The position numbers and the translations under genes were made by a program. A DNA stretch of 64,000 nucleotides from positions 36,999,001 through 37,063,000 of the forward strand of contig NC_083696.1 in NCBI RefSeq assembly GCF_033118175.1, in the 5' to 3' direction. Position 1 is the stretch's first letter; every line of letters begins with the position of its first letter. Shown piece after piece: positions 11,186-21,902 of the stretch. The notes beneath the pieces are model-generated. The model saw only the letters and a program-made list of their open reading frames with translations, was not told the origin of the DNA and made no database searches. Source of the DNA: Dama dama (taxonomy: Eukaryota > Chordata > Mammalia > Artiodactyla > Cervidae).

Positions 11186-11772
11186 CACATAGCAAAAGCC
11201 AAGCTCAGAAAATTGACAAGAAGGCAGGAGAACCACCTAAGAAAATGAGCAGGATCCAGGGAGAGCTCAGGGAAAACATAGATGAAATAACAGACAGAAT
11301 CAATGAGGTGAAGACACCATTACTGACTTCAATTCCTCAGTTGCCACCAATGGTTTCCAGTGGATAACTTTCCAGGTGCTAAACTGGCAATGCTGCCAAT
11401 TATTACCCCAAACGATTTGTCTGCCTGCCCTCCCCCACCCCCGCTTTTTTTTTAACATGCATCTTTGAATTACTCTGCAAATTCAAGATTCCAGGCTGCC
11501 TTAGCTTAGACTGTGTGTCCGCCTCCATCCACAAGGCATGGAAAGAAAGAGTAACGGAGTTTCTGACCTCTTCAGACTCCATTGGAGGGACCCTATCCTC
11601 CAGCAAGACTCACAGAACTTCTGTTTCCTCCTAACAAAAAAAGAGAACTGAATCTATTCCCAGCTAGGCCAATAGGACAAATGATCACTTTGGAGGGATA
11701 TCAAAAAAGACATGGATCTTGCCCTAAAGTAATTTAGTTCTTCTGCCCATAACAGAATGAAACAAAAAATAG
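11186..11772. other. Unassigned sequence
   Basis: A short stretch near 11190-11310 is A/G-rich and codes a charged helical-looking peptide on the plus strand, but I cannot assign it. The rest looks unique. Confidence 0.4.
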
Positions 11773-11784
11773 AATAATTACAAC

Positions 11785-12127
11785 TTGTTTGCAGGGCAGG
11801 AAAAGAGACTCAAACATAGAGAACAGACTTGTGGACAGAGTGTGGGAAGAAGAGGATGAGACAAATTGAAAGAGATACACTACTATATGTAAAATAGCTA
11901 GCTAGGATCACACAGGGAGCTCAGCCCAGTGCTCTGTGATGACCTAGAAGGGTGAGATATGGGGAATGGGAGAGAGGTTTAGGAGGGAGGGGACATGTGT
12001 ATACTCATGACTGATTTATGTTGTACAGCAGAAACTAAAACAGTATTATAAAGCAATTATCCTCCAATTAAAAATATTTTAATTAAAATTAAATTTTAAT
12101 TAAAAATTAAAATATTTTAAATAATAA
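11785..12127 (+). mobile_element. L1 3' end (ruminant type)
   Basis: 'tttgcagggcaggaaaagag', 'gagctcagcccagtgctctg', 'gtacagcagaaactaaaac' and 'aaagcaattatcctccaatt' are the 3' UTR of ruminant L1, followed by an A/T tail of 'attaaaatt' units. TSD 'aataattacaac' (11773-11784) and 'aataattactac' (12128-12139). Confidence 0.88.
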
Positions 12128-12139
12128 AATAATTACTAC

Positions 12140-12540
12140 CTTACCCCTAGAGAACTAGATAGAAAGAGCTATGAGAAAAAGGAGAGGTTATTGTGAGATG
12201 GAGCAGCCAGGAAAGTCTCATGGAGAGATTCAGTCATTCAGTATTAGAAAGACTGGAAGATTCTTCCAGCTAGAGAAGGTGAGAGGCAGGCACTTCATGT
12301 GGGGTGAATAAATGAGCAAATATGTAAAAGTGAGAATGAACAGAGTCTGTGTGGGGATAGTGAGATGTCTGACCTGGCTGGAAGAGAGGATTTCTCTTAG
12401 AAATCAGGGTGGACAGGTTGAATAGGCAGGGAAAGATCTAGGAGAGATTTGGGGCTTGATGCAGGAGGCAATGGGGAGACAAATACATTTGGTATTTAAA
12501 AAAATTTTACACTAAAGAAAATGGTGCTTCAAAAAGACTT
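12140..12540. other. Unassigned unique sequence
   Basis: Purine-rich on the plus strand; no gene or repeat recognised. Confidence 0.5.
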
Positions 12541-12743
12541 TGTTGTTTAGTCACTAACTCGTGTTTGACTCTTTGTGACCCCATGGATTGTAGCCTGCCA
12601 GACTCCTCTGTCCATGGAATTTTCCAGGCAAGAATACTGGAGAGGGTTGCCAGTTCCTTCTTCAGGGGATCTTCCCAGCTCAGGGATCGAACCCACATCT
12701 CCTGCAAGTGGATTCTTTACCACTGAACTGCCCGGCAAGCCCC
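12541..12743 (-). mobile_element. Bov-tA SINE
   Basis: Reverse Bov-tA beginning 'ttgttgtttagtcactaac' and ending 'ctgcccggcaagcccc'; the B-box equivalent is 'agggatcgaacccacatc'. Confidence 0.92.
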
Positions 12744-13404
12744 GCACAAGTGATTACTTAGAAGAAAATACTCCACACTTTGATAAATCTCTATTACCAT
12801 GACCTTGAGCGGAGGGTGACATCGAGGTCCCTCCTGAGGGACTGGGTCTCCACTAGTCAGTCATCCTGGGGCAGTTAGGGGAGCTCTGGGCCAGAGAGGT
12901 GACTCAGATGCTCCACCAGGAGCAGGCATTCCAGGGTCAAGCAGAGCAGGGTGGGCTTGTCCAACAGCAGCTGCCTCTGGTCAGTTACAGGTTATTCTCA
13001 GCACTTCCATTAGCCCTGAATTTTGCATCAAGCTGTGAGTGAAGGCACAACTTGGCCACGGTTACACTGCAAGGAGACAGGAAACGCATTTTTTTTGTAA
13101 AAGACTGGAGTGTGTGGTGTCCGAGATAGTCACACACAGAAACAGGGCTTCCCAGCAAAAGACAGACCTAAAAGGCAGCGGTGTGGAAGTGGGATGAGAA
13201 GCCAGAGAGGCCCAGGCCCTGATCCCAGACATGCCCACAGCAGTGCCCTGGGAAACCCCCAGAAATCGCCCAGGGAGGACGAGGTTTGACACTTTCAGGG
13301 GATCATGTTTCCAGAAAGTAAGTCAGTGTATGAACAGTTTATATAATCCCATTTTATGAGCTCAGCAAGCTGACCCTGGGAAAGTGTTAGAGCCAGCCTT
13401 TGTC
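12744..13404. other. Unassigned, moderately GC-rich unique sequence
   Basis: Less repetitive and more GC-rich than its surroundings. A 76-codon ORF (13062-13292, minus) has no recognisable domain. No promoter or splice pattern is convincing. Confidence 0.4.
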
Positions 13405-13942
13405 CCAAGCATTTATTATCCTCTGTCCCATCTGATCCCTACAAGAGCACTGTGATCCAGCATTGCTCTTCTCTCATTTTACGGCTGAGGACGCTGAATC
13501 TTAAAGATGCTAAATAGGGACCTCCCTTGGTGGTCCAGTGGTTAAGACTTCATCCTCTAACACAAGGGGGGCAGTTTGGTTTTTTTTTTTTCCCATTTAT
13601 TTTTATTAGTTGGAGGCCAATTACTTTACAATATTGTAGTGGTTATTGCCATACATTGACATGAATCAGCCATGGATTTACATGTGTTCCCCATCCCGAT
13701 ACCCCCTCCCACCTCCCTCCCCACCCCATCCCTCTGGGTCTTCCCAGTGTACCAGCCCCAAGCACTTGTCTTATGCATCCAACCTGGGCTGGTAATCTGT
13801 TTCACCCTTGATAATATACATGTTTTGATGCTGTTCTCTCAAAACATCTCACCCTCGCCTTCTCCCACAGAGTCCAAAAGTCTGTTCTCTGCATCTGTGT
13901 CTCTTTTTCTGTTTTGCATATAGGGCTATCGTTACCATCTTT

Positions 13943-14926
13943 CTAAATTCCGTATGTATGCATTAGTATACTGTATTGGTCTTTGTCTTTCTGGCTTACT
14001 TCACTCTGTAAAATGGGCTCCAGTTTCATCCATCTCATTAGAACTGACTCAAATGAATTCTTTTTAATGGCTGAGTAATATTCCATGGTGTATATGTACC
14101 ACAGCTTCCTTATCCATTCATCTGCTGATGGGCATCTAGGTTGCTTCCATGTCCTGGCTGTTATAAACAGTGTTGCAATGAACATTGGGGTGCATGTGTC
14201 TCTTTCAGATCTGGTTTCCTCGGTGTGTATACCCAGGAGTGGGATTGCTGGGTCATATGGCAGTTCTATTTCCAGTTTTTTAAGAAATCTCCACATTGTT
14301 CTCCATAGTGGCTGTACTAGTTTGCATTCCCACCCACAGTGTAAGAGGGTTCCCTTTTCTCCACACCCTCTCCAGCATTTATTGCTTGTAGACTTTTGGA
14401 TAGCAGCCATTCTGACTGGCATGTAATGGTACCTCATTGTGGTTTTGATTTGCATTTCTCTGATAATGAGTGATGTTGAGCATCTTTTCATGTGTTTGTT
14501 AGCCATCTGTATGTCTTCTTTGGAGAAATGTCTGTTTAGTTCTTTGGCCCATTTTTTGATTGGGTCATTTATTTTTCTGGAATTGAGCTGCAGGAGCTGC
14601 TTGTATATTTTTGAGATTAATCCTTTGTCTGTTTCTTCATTTGCTATTATTTTCTCCCATTCTGAAGGCTGTCTCTTCACCTTGCTTATAGTTTCCTTTG
14701 TTGTGCAAAAGCTTTTAAGTTTCATTAGGTCCCATTTGTTTATTTTTGCTTTTATTTCCAATATTCTGGGAGGTGGGTCATAGAGGATTCTGCTGTGATT
14801 TACATCGGAGAGTGTTTTTCCTATGTTCTCCTCTAGGAGTTTTATAGTTTTTGGTCTTACATTTAGATCTTTAATCCATTTTAAATTTATTTTTGTGTAT
14901 ACTGTTAGAAAGTGTTCTAGGTTCAT
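13943..14926 (-). pseudogene. L1 ORF2 C-terminal part (327 codons open)
   Basis: Intact C-terminal ORF2 segment. It holds the Cys-rich motif (CWRGC, then H and C; the CX3CX7HX4C pattern of L1 ORF2) at about residues 199-216, the segment YDPAIPLLGIH, and the MEYYSAIKKN segment near the end. The natural ORF2 stop follows HTYGI. It is cut off from the RT part by a stop near 15066 and by the BOV-A2 insertion. Confidence 0.9.
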
Positions 14927-15277
14927 TCTTTTACAAGTTGTTGACCAGTTTTCCCAGCACCACTTGTTAAAGAGATTATCTTTTTTCCATTGTATATCCT
15001 TGCCTCCTTTATCGAAGATAAGGTGTCCATAGGTAAGTGGATTTATCTCTGGGCTTTCTATTTTGTTCTATTGATCTATATTTCTGTCTTTGTGCCAGTA
15101 CCATACTGTCTTGATGACTGTGGGTTTGTAGTAGAGCCTGAAGTCAGGCAGGTTGATTCCTCCAGTTCCATTCTTCTTTCTCAAGATTACTTTGGCTATT
15201 CGAGGTTTTTTGTATTTCCATACAAATTGTGAAATTATTTGTTCTAGTTCTGTGAAGAATACCATTGGTAGCTTGAT

Positions 15278-15493
15278 TGCTAAGTCACTTCAGTCGTGTC
15301 TGACTCTGTGTGACCCCATCCCTGGGATTCTCCAGGCAAGAACACTGGAGTGGGTTGCCATTTCCTTCTCCAATGCATAAAAGTGAAAAGTGAAAGTGAA
15401 CTCGCTCAGTCATGTCTGACTCTTCGCCACCCCATGGACTGCAGCCTACCAGGCTCCTCCGTCCATGGAATTTTCCAGGCAAGAGTACTGGAG
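15278..15493 (-). mobile_element. BOV-A2 SINE inside the L1
   Basis: Two related BovA monomers in tandem, reversed, separated by 'gcataaaagtgaaaagtgaa'; no tRNA head. Perfect 12-bp TSD 'tggtagcttgat' (15266-15277 and 15494-15505). Youngest layer of this nest. Confidence 0.95.
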
Positions 15494-15838
15494 TGGTAGC
15501 TTGATAGGGATTGCATTGAATCTATAGATTGCTTTGGGTAGTATAGTCATTTTGACAATATTGATTCTTCCAATCCATGAACACGGTATATTTCACCATC
15601 TATTTGTGTCCTCTTTGATTTCCTTCATCAGTGTTTTATAGTTTTCTATGTATAGGTCTTTTGTTTCTTTAAGTAGATATACTCCTAAGTATTTTATCCT
15701 TTTTGTTGCAATGGTGAATGGTATTGTTTCCTTAATTTCTCTTTCTGTTTTCTCATTGTTAGTGTATAGGAATGCAAGGGATTTCTGTGTGTTAATTTTA
15801 TATCCTGCAACTTTACTATATTCATTGATTAGCTCTAG

Positions 15839-17005
15839 TTATTTTCTGGTAGAGTTTTTAGGGTTTTCTATGTAGAGGATCATGTCATCTGCAAACAATG
15901 AGAGTTTCACTTCTTCTTTTCCTATCTGGATTCCTTTTATTTCTTTTTCTGCTCTGATTGCTGTGGCCAAAACTTCCAACACTATGTTGAATAGTACTGG
16001 TGAGAGTGGGCACCCTTGTCTTGTTCCTGATTTTAGGGGAAATGCTTTCAATTTTTCACCATTGAGGGTAATGCTTGCTGTGGGTTTGTCATATATAGCT
16101 TTTATTATGTTGAGGTATGTTCCTTCTATTCCTGCTTTCTGGAGAGTTTTAATCATAAATGGATGTTGAATTTTGTCAAAGGCTTTCTCTGCATCTATTG
16201 AGATAATCATATGGCTTTTATCTTTCAATTTGTTAATGTGGTATATTACATTTTTTAATTTGCAGATATTAAAGAACCCTTGCATTCCTGGGATAAAGCC
16301 CACTTGGTCATGATGTATGATTTTTTTAATATGTTGTTGGATTCTGTTTGCTAGAATTTTGTTAAGGATTTTTGCATCTATGTTCATCAGTGATATTGGC
16401 CTGTAGTTTTCTTTTTTTGTGGCATCTTTATCTGGTTTTGGAATTAGGGTGATGGTGGCCTCATAGAATGAATTTGGAAGTTTACCTTCTGCAATTTTTT
16501 GGAAGAGTTTGAGTAAGATAGGTGTTAGCTCTTCTCTAAATTTTTGGTAGAATTCAGCTGTGAAGCCATCTGGTCCTGGGTTTTTGTTTGCTGGAAGATT
16601 TCTGATTACAGTTTCTATTTCCTTGCTTGTGATGGGTCTGTTAAGATCTTCTATTTCTTCCTGGTTCAGTTTTGGAAAGTTATACTTTTCTAAGAATTTG
16701 TCCATTTCTTCCAAGTTGTCCATTTTACTGGCATAGAGCTGCTGGTAGTAGTCTCTTATGATCCTTTGTATTTCAGTGTTGTCTGTTGTGATCTCTCCAT
16801 TTTCTTTTCTAATTTTGTTAATTTTGTTCTTCTCCCTTTGTTTCTTAATGAGTCTTGCTAACGGTTTGTCAATTTTGTTTATTTTTTCAAAAAACAAGCT
16901 TTTAGCTTTGTTGATTTTTGCTATGGTCTCTTTAGTTTCTTTTGCATTTATTTCTGCCCTAATTTTTAAGATTTCTTTCCTTCTACTAACCCTAGGGTTC
17001 TTCAT
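15839..17005 (-). pseudogene. L1 ORF2 reverse-transcriptase domain (388 codons open)
   Basis: Nearly whole L1 RT: PGPDGFTAEFYQ, motif A ISIDAEKAFDKIQ, motif B SGTRQGCPLSPVLFN, and catalytic motif C LSLFADDMILYI at about residues 368-379. All RT motifs are intact. It ends at a stop right after ENPKNSTRK, where a leucine codon became TAA. No endonuclease domain precedes it, so it cannot retrotranspose by itself. Confidence 0.92.
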
Positions 17006-17549
17006 TTCTTCCTTCTCTAGTTGTTTTAGGTGTAAGGGAGGCAGTTTTATCCCTGGTCAGAGAACTAAGACCCCATATGTCTCATGGCCAAAAAGTCAAA
17101 ACAGAAATGATATTGCAACAAATTCAATAATGACTTTTAAAATAGTCCACATCCAAAAATATCTTTCAAAAAAAAAAAAAAAAAGATGTTAACTAGCTTG
17201 CACTAGGTCACAGAACTGCTAGAGGGAATAGCTGGGACCTAAACCCAGATGAGGTTAACAGCAAAATCCACACCCCTAACCAGCATGCTTAATTGTATGC
17301 TGAAGTAGGTCTCTCCTCAAAGACTCTAGATGGACTGCAAAGTCAGACCAAAGTCAGATGAACTGCAGAACAGAAATCTGGCCAAAGACCCCAGTCCAGT
17401 AAGTTGGAGAGGAAAATTAGGACAATCCATCCAAACTGAAGAGAAATATCTTAGACAGTGCCAGCCCACAGAGGCCGGGCTCAGAGCCAGTGGGAGGAAG
17501 GAGCGTGGAGGGCTAGGGGTAGGGTGTCACCGGAAAAGATTGGCACATG

Positions 17550-17850
17550 AATCCACAGACTGAGTAAAGCAGATTGCCCTCCCCTATGTGGCTGGACCTC
17601 ATCCATTGACAACCTGAATAACACAGAAAGGCAAAAGAAAGGAAAATTCACTTTCACTGTCAGACGGCTTAAGCTGGACAGCCATCTCTTCCTGTTCTCT
17701 GGCTGGGACTCACACCAAAGGCTCCCTTGTTTCTTGAGCCCTCAGAATCACACAGCAGTACAGCAGCTCCTCTCTTGGGCCTCCAGCTTACAGACAGCAG
17801 ACTATGGGATCTCTCACCTCATAGTCACATAAGCCAATTCTTCACATCAA
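17550..17850 (+). repeat. Old LTR/MER-type repeat fragment
   Basis: 'gactgagtaaagcagattgc' followed by 'ggacctcatcca' and a later 'gccaattctt' match the same old mammalian repeat seen at 32040-33005. I cannot name the family with certainty. Cut on the right by an L1 end. Confidence 0.5.
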
Positions 17851-17857
17851 ATCTACC

Positions 17858-18490
17858 CTGAGAAACCATAACTCAGAAAGACACATTGCACCCCAGTGTC
17901 CATTGCAGCAATGTCCATGGCTATTATGTATAATAGCCAGGACATGGAAGCAGCCTAGATGTCCACTGATAGATGAATGGATAAGGGAGATGTGGTACAT
18001 CTGCATAAGATGTGGTAGATATACATATATATTACTCAACCATAAAAAGGAATGAAATGGAGTCAGTAGAAGTGATATGGATGAACCTAGAACTGGTCAT
18101 ACAGAGTTAAGTCAGAAGAGAAAAACAAATATCATATATTAATGCATATATATGGAATCTAGAAAATTATACTGATGAACCTATTTGTAGGGCAGAAATA
18201 GAGGTGCAGATGTAGAGAACAGACTTGGGGACACAGTGTGGGAATGGGAGGGAAAGACAAGTGAGAGAATAGCATTGACATATATACACTATCATATGTA
18301 AATAGATGCTAGTAGGAAGCTGCTTATAGCACAAGGAGCTCAGCTCAGTGCTCTGTGATGACCTAGAGGGGTGGGATGGGGGTGGGAGGAGGCTCAAGAG
18401 GGAGAGAATGTATGTATACATATGGCTGATTCATGATGTTGTAAGGCAGAAACTAACACAACATTGCAAAGATATTATATTCTGATTAAA
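17858..18490 (+). mobile_element. L1 3' end (end of ORF2 plus 3' UTR)
   Basis: Late ORF2 ('gaatggataaggg', 'gatgaacctagaactggtca') and 3' UTR ('gtagggcagaaatagagg', 'gctcagctcagtgctctg', 'gcagaaactaacacaacatt'). Diverged and non-coding. Confidence 0.85.
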
Positions 18491-18494
18491 AAAA

Positions 18495-18640
18495 TCTTTC
18501 TTTCCCTCTCTCTTTTTCTGTTTGTTTCTCTCTGCCTCTGCCTGTCTCTATCTCTCTTTCCCTCTCTCCATTTAATATATATATATATATATCAAGTATA
18601 TAAGCCCTACTTATATATAACATATATATATTGATGCCCA
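18495..18640. repeat. CT-rich and (TA)n low-complexity block
   Basis: About 80 bp of C/T-rich sequence followed by (AT)n near 18575-18592 and a second TA-rich patch near 18614-18632. It directly follows the L1 tail. Confidence 0.85.
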
Positions 18641-18739
18641 GCCAGAAGTCTTTTTCTCCCATATTTCCCCCTCCCATCCAATAATCTCAATCCTCAAAAG
18701 TTCCATTCACTACGTCTCTTTCCAGACTCCACATTGTAC

Positions 18740-18812
18740 ACGGCCACACACATACACACACATATACACATGCATATATACATATCTACACATATATACA
18801 TATCTACATATC
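18740..18812. repeat. Imperfect (CA/TA)n microsatellite
   Basis: Alternating 'cacaca', 'catata' and 'tacata' units with interruptions. Confidence 0.85.
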
Positions 18813-18819
18813 TTTTTAA

Positions 18820-19250
18820 AAGAAAAAGGAATCCTACTATTTGAAATGATTGCATCTCTCTTTTATATTGTTTAACAATATATCTGGGATGAATCAAAAC
18901 ATGTAGATCTACTTTGGCCACTTTCAATGGCACACACTACACCTTTTTCAACAATTCTCCCATAAATGGGCATCTAGGTTTTTTCCACTGTTTTGTTATT
19001 ACATGCTAGATAACAAATCATCTTATATACATATGTTTCTACATAATAGTGATATTATTTCTAAAAAATAGATTCTTGAAGTGACACTGCTGAGTCCAAA
19101 TGTAGATCAATCTTTAACTGTCTACTGCTAAAATAGGTTTTTAAGAATAAACAGTGTTTGTAGGGATATTATGGATATTTTCTTTTTATTTTATGTACAC
19201 CTGTATTGCTTACATCTTTGTAAAGAGCATACCGTTTTTATAACAGACAA
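18820..19250 (-). repeat. Possible ancient L1M fragment
   Basis: 'gggcatctaggttttttccactgt' and 'gaagtgacactgctgagtcc' resemble the reversed, poorly preserved 3' part of an old L1. Match by eye is weak. Confidence 0.4.
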
Positions 19251-19260
19251 GACATCTTTA

Positions 19261-19536
19261 GGACTTTCCTGGCAGTCCAGTGGTTAAGAATCCACCTGTC
19301 AATGAAGGGGCCATGGGTTCCATTCCTGGTCTGGGAAGATCCCCACATGCTGTGTGACAACTAAGCCCGTGTACCTAGAACCTGTGCTCCGCAAGGGAAA
19401 CCCCCTCAATGAGAAGCCTGTGCACCGCGTTTGGAGCGTAGCCCCCCTTACCGTAACTGGAGAAAATCAGCAGGCAGCAACGAAGACCCAGTGTAGTCAA
19501 AAATGAATAAATAAATAAACCATTTTAAAAAATTAA
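19261..19536 (+). mobile_element. CHR-1 type SINE
   Basis: Head 'ctttcctggcagtccagtgg', 'gcccgtgtacctagaacc', 'gcagcaacgaagacccag', then 'aataaataaataaa'. Flanks 'acatcttta' and 'acctcttta' are a likely TSD. Confidence 0.88.
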
Positions 19537-19648
19537 AACCTCTTTAAAAGAAGATACAGTGTAAAATCCTTTGATCACTAGAGTCATTCCCTGTAAATCT
19601 TTCTTCCCAGAGATATTCTCTACTATTTAAACCTGTCAATCAAGGCAT

Positions 19649-20230
19649 TTGGACATGAGTGACAGCAAGGTTTGTCTGGCTGGTTTGTTGATTGGTTTGA
19701 TCATTGTTTGGCTTGTGAGGTTTGAGGGAGGGGCTTCTACTGGTGTATCATGGGTAGGTATGCTAACATCTTGCAATCTGATGAGAGATTTCTGCCCAAA
19801 ACTCCAGGAGGACCTGGGTTGTCAAATTCCAAACCCTGTCTTAGAACAGCAGACCCACTTCTTCCCGCTGCAGCTTTTGGTACCAGTCCTTTACCATCGT
19901 CAACATGGACATACAGGGCAGCAGCAATACTCGCTCCTTGACACACAAGGGTATAGACCTCAGGAAACAGGAAAGACACTAAAGATCCAAGTTACTGAAC
20001 CAAACCTGTGTCTGCCCAGGCCTACCATTGACAGTGTGGGTGACCACACAGCCAAGAAGATTGCTGGCATGTCTATGCATGTGACTGGCTTTGTTGAAGC
20101 AATCCAATTGATGCAACCATTTCACTTATTAATTCATTGCCCAGCACTTGCTCATTATGATAATTTCAAAGTAAATGAATTAAAAATCATTCAGCCTGAA
20201 CTTCAGTCCTGTGGAAGACTCATGCACTAA
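19649..20230 (+). other. Unrecognised 193-codon ORF in non-repeat DNA
   Basis: Longest open frame in the window that is not a repeat or viral remnant. The start region (MDMSDSKVCLAGLLIGLIIVW) has a hydrophobic run at about residues 10-22 that could look like a membrane segment. No other domain or known family was recognised. A second frame is also open over 19750-19941. No upstream promoter or downstream poly(A) signal ties to it. It could be chance or a decayed retrocopy. Confidence 0.2.
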
Positions 20231-20437
20231 AAAGAAGGAATTTTATTTCCTAATGAAGTAGCAATAAGACAATAATGGTCCTTTGACTTTAAATAGAGTT
20301 TCAGGAAGGGAAAGCGGGACCTTGAACAGAATGAATAAGCTCCAAAGCCTGAAACCTCTTGGTGAAAACCACAACTTGTTTTAATACAATTTGCATGTGC
20401 AACTTTTTCTGTAATAGATAAACTAGTATCTACTTGT
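20231..20437. other. Unassigned sequence
   Basis: Short unique stretch between the ORF and the next SINE. Confidence 0.4.
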
Positions 20438-20599
20438 GGGCTTCCCTGGTGGTGCAGGGGTAGAGTCTGCCTGCCAGTCCAGGAGACTGAAGAGACACAG
20501 GTTCGATCCCTGGGTCAGGAAGATCCCATGGAGAAGGAAATGGCAACCCACTCCAGTGTTCTTGACAGCACATGTCTGAGCAACTGAGTACACACACCC
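20438..20599 (+). mobile_element. Bov-tA SINE with internal deletion
   Basis: Head 'gggcttccctggtggtgc' and middle 'atggcaacccactccagtg' are normal. The segment with 'cccatggacagaggagcc' is missing, so the body jumps to the 'catgtctgagcaactgag' tail. 'agtatct' flanks both sides. Confidence 0.88.
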
Positions 20600-21037
20600 A
20601 GTATCTCTTTTGGCAAAAAGATGCCCTCCACCGTCTCAGGTCTGCAGTCTGGCTATTTTTAGGTGCACCACTGCAACATCTCTGACTTCCTGGACGCATT
20701 CCACAGAACCGAAAGAAGCCGTTAAATGAGATTATGAAGCTTCGTTTTCTTCTTCCTGACCTCCTAGCATTACCCAGAGAAGCTTCTACTTCCATTAGAG
20801 AATACTCAACCAGAAATCTCGCCCCGAAATGCATTTACATGGGGCTCTGTAGATACTGATGGGCCCCAAGGGCTTCCCCAAAATTACCCTTCAGTCTTGT
20901 CTCTATCCCACTGCTCTTCCTTCTGCGGTCTAAGGATGTGGCTTGAGAGGACTATCCACAGAAGGGGTGGGAGCAAGGGAGCATGGTCCAGGGAAGGAAG
21001 GCCATCCTGTCCCCACAAGCAGCTCAGAAAAGAAGGA
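20600..21037. other. Unassigned unique sequence
   Basis: No gene or repeat recognised; overlapping ORFs at 20430-21180 are unrelated to known families. Confidence 0.45.
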
Positions 21038-21048
21038 GATGGAGCTAT

Positions 21049-21257
21049 GTTGAAAATGGATAACCAACAAGGACCCACTGTACAGCACAGGGAACTCTGC
21101 TCCATGTTATGTGGCAGCCTGGCTGGGAGGGGGATATGGGGAGAATGGATGCATGTGTGTTTATCGCTGAGTCCCTTCACTGTGCGCCTGGAACTACCAC
21201 AACATTGTTCATCAGCTATACCCCACTACAAAACAAGTTCAAAAGAAAAAAAAAAAT
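21049..21257 (+). mobile_element. L1 3' UTR fragment
   Basis: 'aaggacccactgtacagcac', 'ttatgtggcagcctggctg' and 'ctataccccactacaaaac', then an A-run. Likely TSD 'gatggagctat' (21038-21048) and 'gatggagcctat' (21258-21269). Confidence 0.85.
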
Positions 21258-21269
21258 GATGGAGCCTAT

Positions 21270-21902
21270 CATTCCTCCAGGGGAACTCATGCCTGACACA
21301 CAGGAATGCAGCAAAGACCCGTACGTTTTATCCTCAAAGCTTTCTGAGCTTCTCTCCATGGTGAGTTGGCGCCATGGTGGTTGGTGCCCAAATTAGCATT
21401 GAGCTGTTGTAATAGTCCTGGTTCAGTGATGATCTGACAAAGAAGTGCCACAAGAAGAGACAGACTTCGTTTGCTTGAAATTGTGCTTTTTTTTTTTAGC
21501 CTAAGGACATCTGGCAGCAATCATCATTTACTCGTTTTGGACTGAATGAATGGTGTCTTATTTCCTGCCCTGTGTGCAAATACTCAAGTATGGCCATTAG
21601 AGGAGGCTGAGTTCTCGCATGTCATCTGAGGCTGCTCTTTGCCAAGAAGGTCTTGTTCCCTATTTTTAAGCTGTAAGAACAAGCCCATTTTAGGATATTT
21701 TTATCTGGACTTGCTTTTCAATAATTTGCATCACCTGTTTTCCTTTAAAAGAAAAAAAAGATTTATCTTCTTTCCCCGTGGGTCGCCTTTCTGGATCTCC
21801 TGGTGGAATGTTCTTGGGTCTCCATCCAATGTTACTCCTCGTTCAGTTAAGAAGGAAGCAGCTCTCAACCTTATGGAAGGAACAAGTTACAAAGAATGTC
21901 AG
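21270..21902. other. Unassigned unique sequence
   Basis: No gene, RNA or repeat recognised. Confidence 0.45.

Larger units (their letters stand above)
13578..17033 (-). mobile_element. L1 LINE, 5' truncated, with nested BOV-A2
   Basis: Reverse L1: T-run at the left (A-tail), 3' UTR to about 13940, then ORF2 back to the region before the RT domain. TSD 'aaggggggcagttt' (13564-13577) and 'aagggaggcagttt' (17034-17047), 13 of 14 identical. ORF1 and the endonuclease domain are absent. Its 3' UTR is the same subtype as the young tail at 52222-52435. Confidence 0.93.
13517..17181 (+). mobile_element. CHR-2 SINE split by an L1
   Basis: Head 13517-13577 ('ccttggtggtccagtggtt') and remainder 17048-17181 ('atccctggtcagagaac', ending in an A-run). 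The TSD of the SINE is 'aaagatgctaa' (13503-13513) and 'aaagatgttaa' (17182-17192), 10 of 11 identical. Confidence 0.85.
13405..17290 (+). repeat. MIR SINE split by nested insertions
   Basis: Outer parts 13405-13502 ('ctcattttacggctgaggac') and 17193-17290 ('ctaggtcacagaactgc', 'gggacctaaacccagatg') join into one MIR core and 3' region. A CHR SINE lies between them, itself split by an L1 that holds a BOV-A2. This is the oldest layer of the nest. Confidence 0.65.

Noticed and set aside
13672..15875. Plus-strand ORFs of 60-114 codons across the L1
   Set aside because: They are antisense shadows of L1 ORF2.
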